From: an uncultured Mycoplasmatota bacterium
Lineage (GTDB): Bacteria; Bacillota_I; Bacilli_A; Izemoplasmatales; Izemoplasmataceae
NCBI GenBank assembly: GCA_913062645.1
Contig: CAJXVW010000001.1
Coordinates: 744,001 to 808,000, forward strand
DNA: 64,000 nucleotides
Reading direction: 5' to 3'
In this document: one piece after another, positions 63,310-64,000 of the stretch
Position numbering within the stretch: position 1 is the stretch's first letter
Layout: each line of letters begins with the position of its first letter
Notes under the pieces: generated by a model
What the model was told of the DNA's origin: nothing
The model's database searches: none
What the model saw: only the letters and a program-made list of their open reading frames with translations
Program-made: the position numbers and the translations under genes

Positions 63310-64000
63310 GTCACAAAAGCGGCTTCGTCACCATCATCGGTCGCCCCAACGTCGGCAAATCGACGTTTTTGAACCAGGTTCTGGGGCAGAAGATCACGAT
63401 CATCAGCGACAAACCCCAGACCACCCGCAACAACATTTCCGGGATTCTCACCAGAGAATCCTCACAGATCATTTTCATCGACACACCAGGCATTCACAAA
63501 CCGAAACACAAACTCGGGGAGTACATGACCAAAGAAGCGATCAACACCCTCAATGCCGTTGATTTGATTCTGTTCATGACCGATGGCAATGAACCCTTCG
63601 GCGGTGGTGATCGGTACATCATCAACGAACTCAAACAAGTCAAGGCACCGGTGTTCTTGATTGTCAACAAGGCCGATCTGACAACCGACATCCAACGTCT
63701 TGAAGCGACGATCAATCAGTTCAAGGCCGCATATCAGTTCACCGGTATTTTCTCCATCAGCGCACTGCGTGGTGACAACGTCGAGCGACTGCTGGGCGAC
63801 ATCGAACAGCAACTTCCCGAGGGACCGCAGTATTACCCTGCCGATCAGATCACCGATCATCCCGAGCGCTTCATCATCAGTGAACTGGTCCGTGAAAAAG
63901 TTCTTCACCTGACACGCGAAGAAATTCCCCACAGCGTAATGGTGCTGATCGAAGGCATGGAATACGACGAGAAGAATCCGCGACTGATCAACATCCACGC
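63306..64000 (+). CDS. era: GTPase Era (3' truncated by window end)
   Basis: The first 231 codons of Era, an essential GTPase that binds 16S rRNA in 30S assembly. G1 is [10 protein letters not shown]2 region [10 protein letters not shown]3 DTPGIHKP and G4 NKAD. The visible part covers the GTPase domain and the start of the KH domain, which continues beyond the window. The ATG overlaps the cdd stop (ATGA). No sign of disruption. Confidence 0.96.
   Translation, partial: MSHKSGFVTIIGRPNVGKSTFLNQVLGQKITIISDKPQTTRNNISGILTRESSQIIFIDTPGIHKPKHKLGEYMTKEAINTLNAVDLILFMTDGNEPFGGGDRYIINELKQVKAPVFLIVNKADLTTDIQRLEATINQFKAAYQFTGIFSISALRGDNVERLLGDIEQQLPEGPQYYPADQITDHPERFIISELVREKVLHLTREEIPHSVMVLIEGMEYDEKNPRLINIH

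Overview
The window reads as a contiguous piece of a bacterial chromosome of Bacillota (Firmicutes) type. Reasons: an HrcA/CIRCE-controlled hrcA-grpE-dnaK-dnaJ block, a phoH-ybeY-cdd-era block, a zinc-ribbon L33, S21, AGGAGG-type ribosome binding sites, split GcvPA/GcvPB and T-rich intrinsic terminators after most transcription units. TGA is a normal stop and TGG encodes Trp, so the code is standard; GTG and TTG starts occur. No sporulation gene is seen. A non-sporulating, fermentative (ldh, ackA), monoderm organism is an inference; no finer placement is attempted. The coding sequence is GC-moderate and the spacers are AT-rich. No insertion sequence, prophage, integrase or CRISPR array was found.

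Layout. 1-4.7 kb: tail of a GAF-GGDEF-HD-GYP protein, a GyrI-like/terpenoid-cyclase-like pair and an Ig-like-repeat surface protein. 4.7-25.5 kb: an exporter-rich region with three two-subunit ABC exporters. The first sits behind a MarR regulator with twin operators, the second behind a TetR regulator with twin operators. The third sits behind an ABC-F protein preceded by a leader peptide and an intrinsic terminator, which looks like ribosome-mediated attenuation. Between them lie a Cache-PAS-GGDEF cyclase, an aldo/keto reductase, an oxidoreductase, lactate dehydrogenase, a DUF2188 repeat protein and an E2-like protein without its catalytic His. 25.5-31.4 kb: an ECF sigma/RsgI-like anti-sigma pair, a YerC-like regulator, tRNA-Leu(CAA), a TipA-type MerR regulator, a PAS-GGDEF cyclase, acetate kinase and a B3/B4-domain protein.

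31.5-33.1 kb: an unusual protein with two membrane segments, two HU-like domains and a run of 41 Pro-Glu dipeptides between them. 33.2-40.6 kb: a complete glycine cleavage operon headed by a fused lipoate ligase/lipoyl synthase. 40.7-51.5 kb: a type IV pilus island with minor pilins on the minus strand and VanW-like, PilB, PilC, pilin, PilD, PilM, PilN and PilO genes on the plus strand. 51.5-64 kb: housekeeping genes (ispG, rpmG, glucokinase, an MBL hydrolase, hrcA-grpE-dnaK-dnaJ, mtaB, rpsU, phoH, ybeY, cdd and the start of era).

How the parts fit. The lipoate enzyme should lipoylate GcvH for the T, P and L proteins encoded behind it. The pilus genes encode assembly motor, platform, pilins, peptidase and alignment proteins; no PilT is present here. 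Three cyclic-di-GMP enzymes and a weak MshEN-like signature in PilB suggest, but do not prove, second-messenger control of pili. The drug-export modules each carry a different control device: MarR, TetR or attenuation. The most novel candidates are the membrane-anchored double-HU protein, the attenuator-ABC-F-exporter operon and the ligase/lipoyl synthase fusion.
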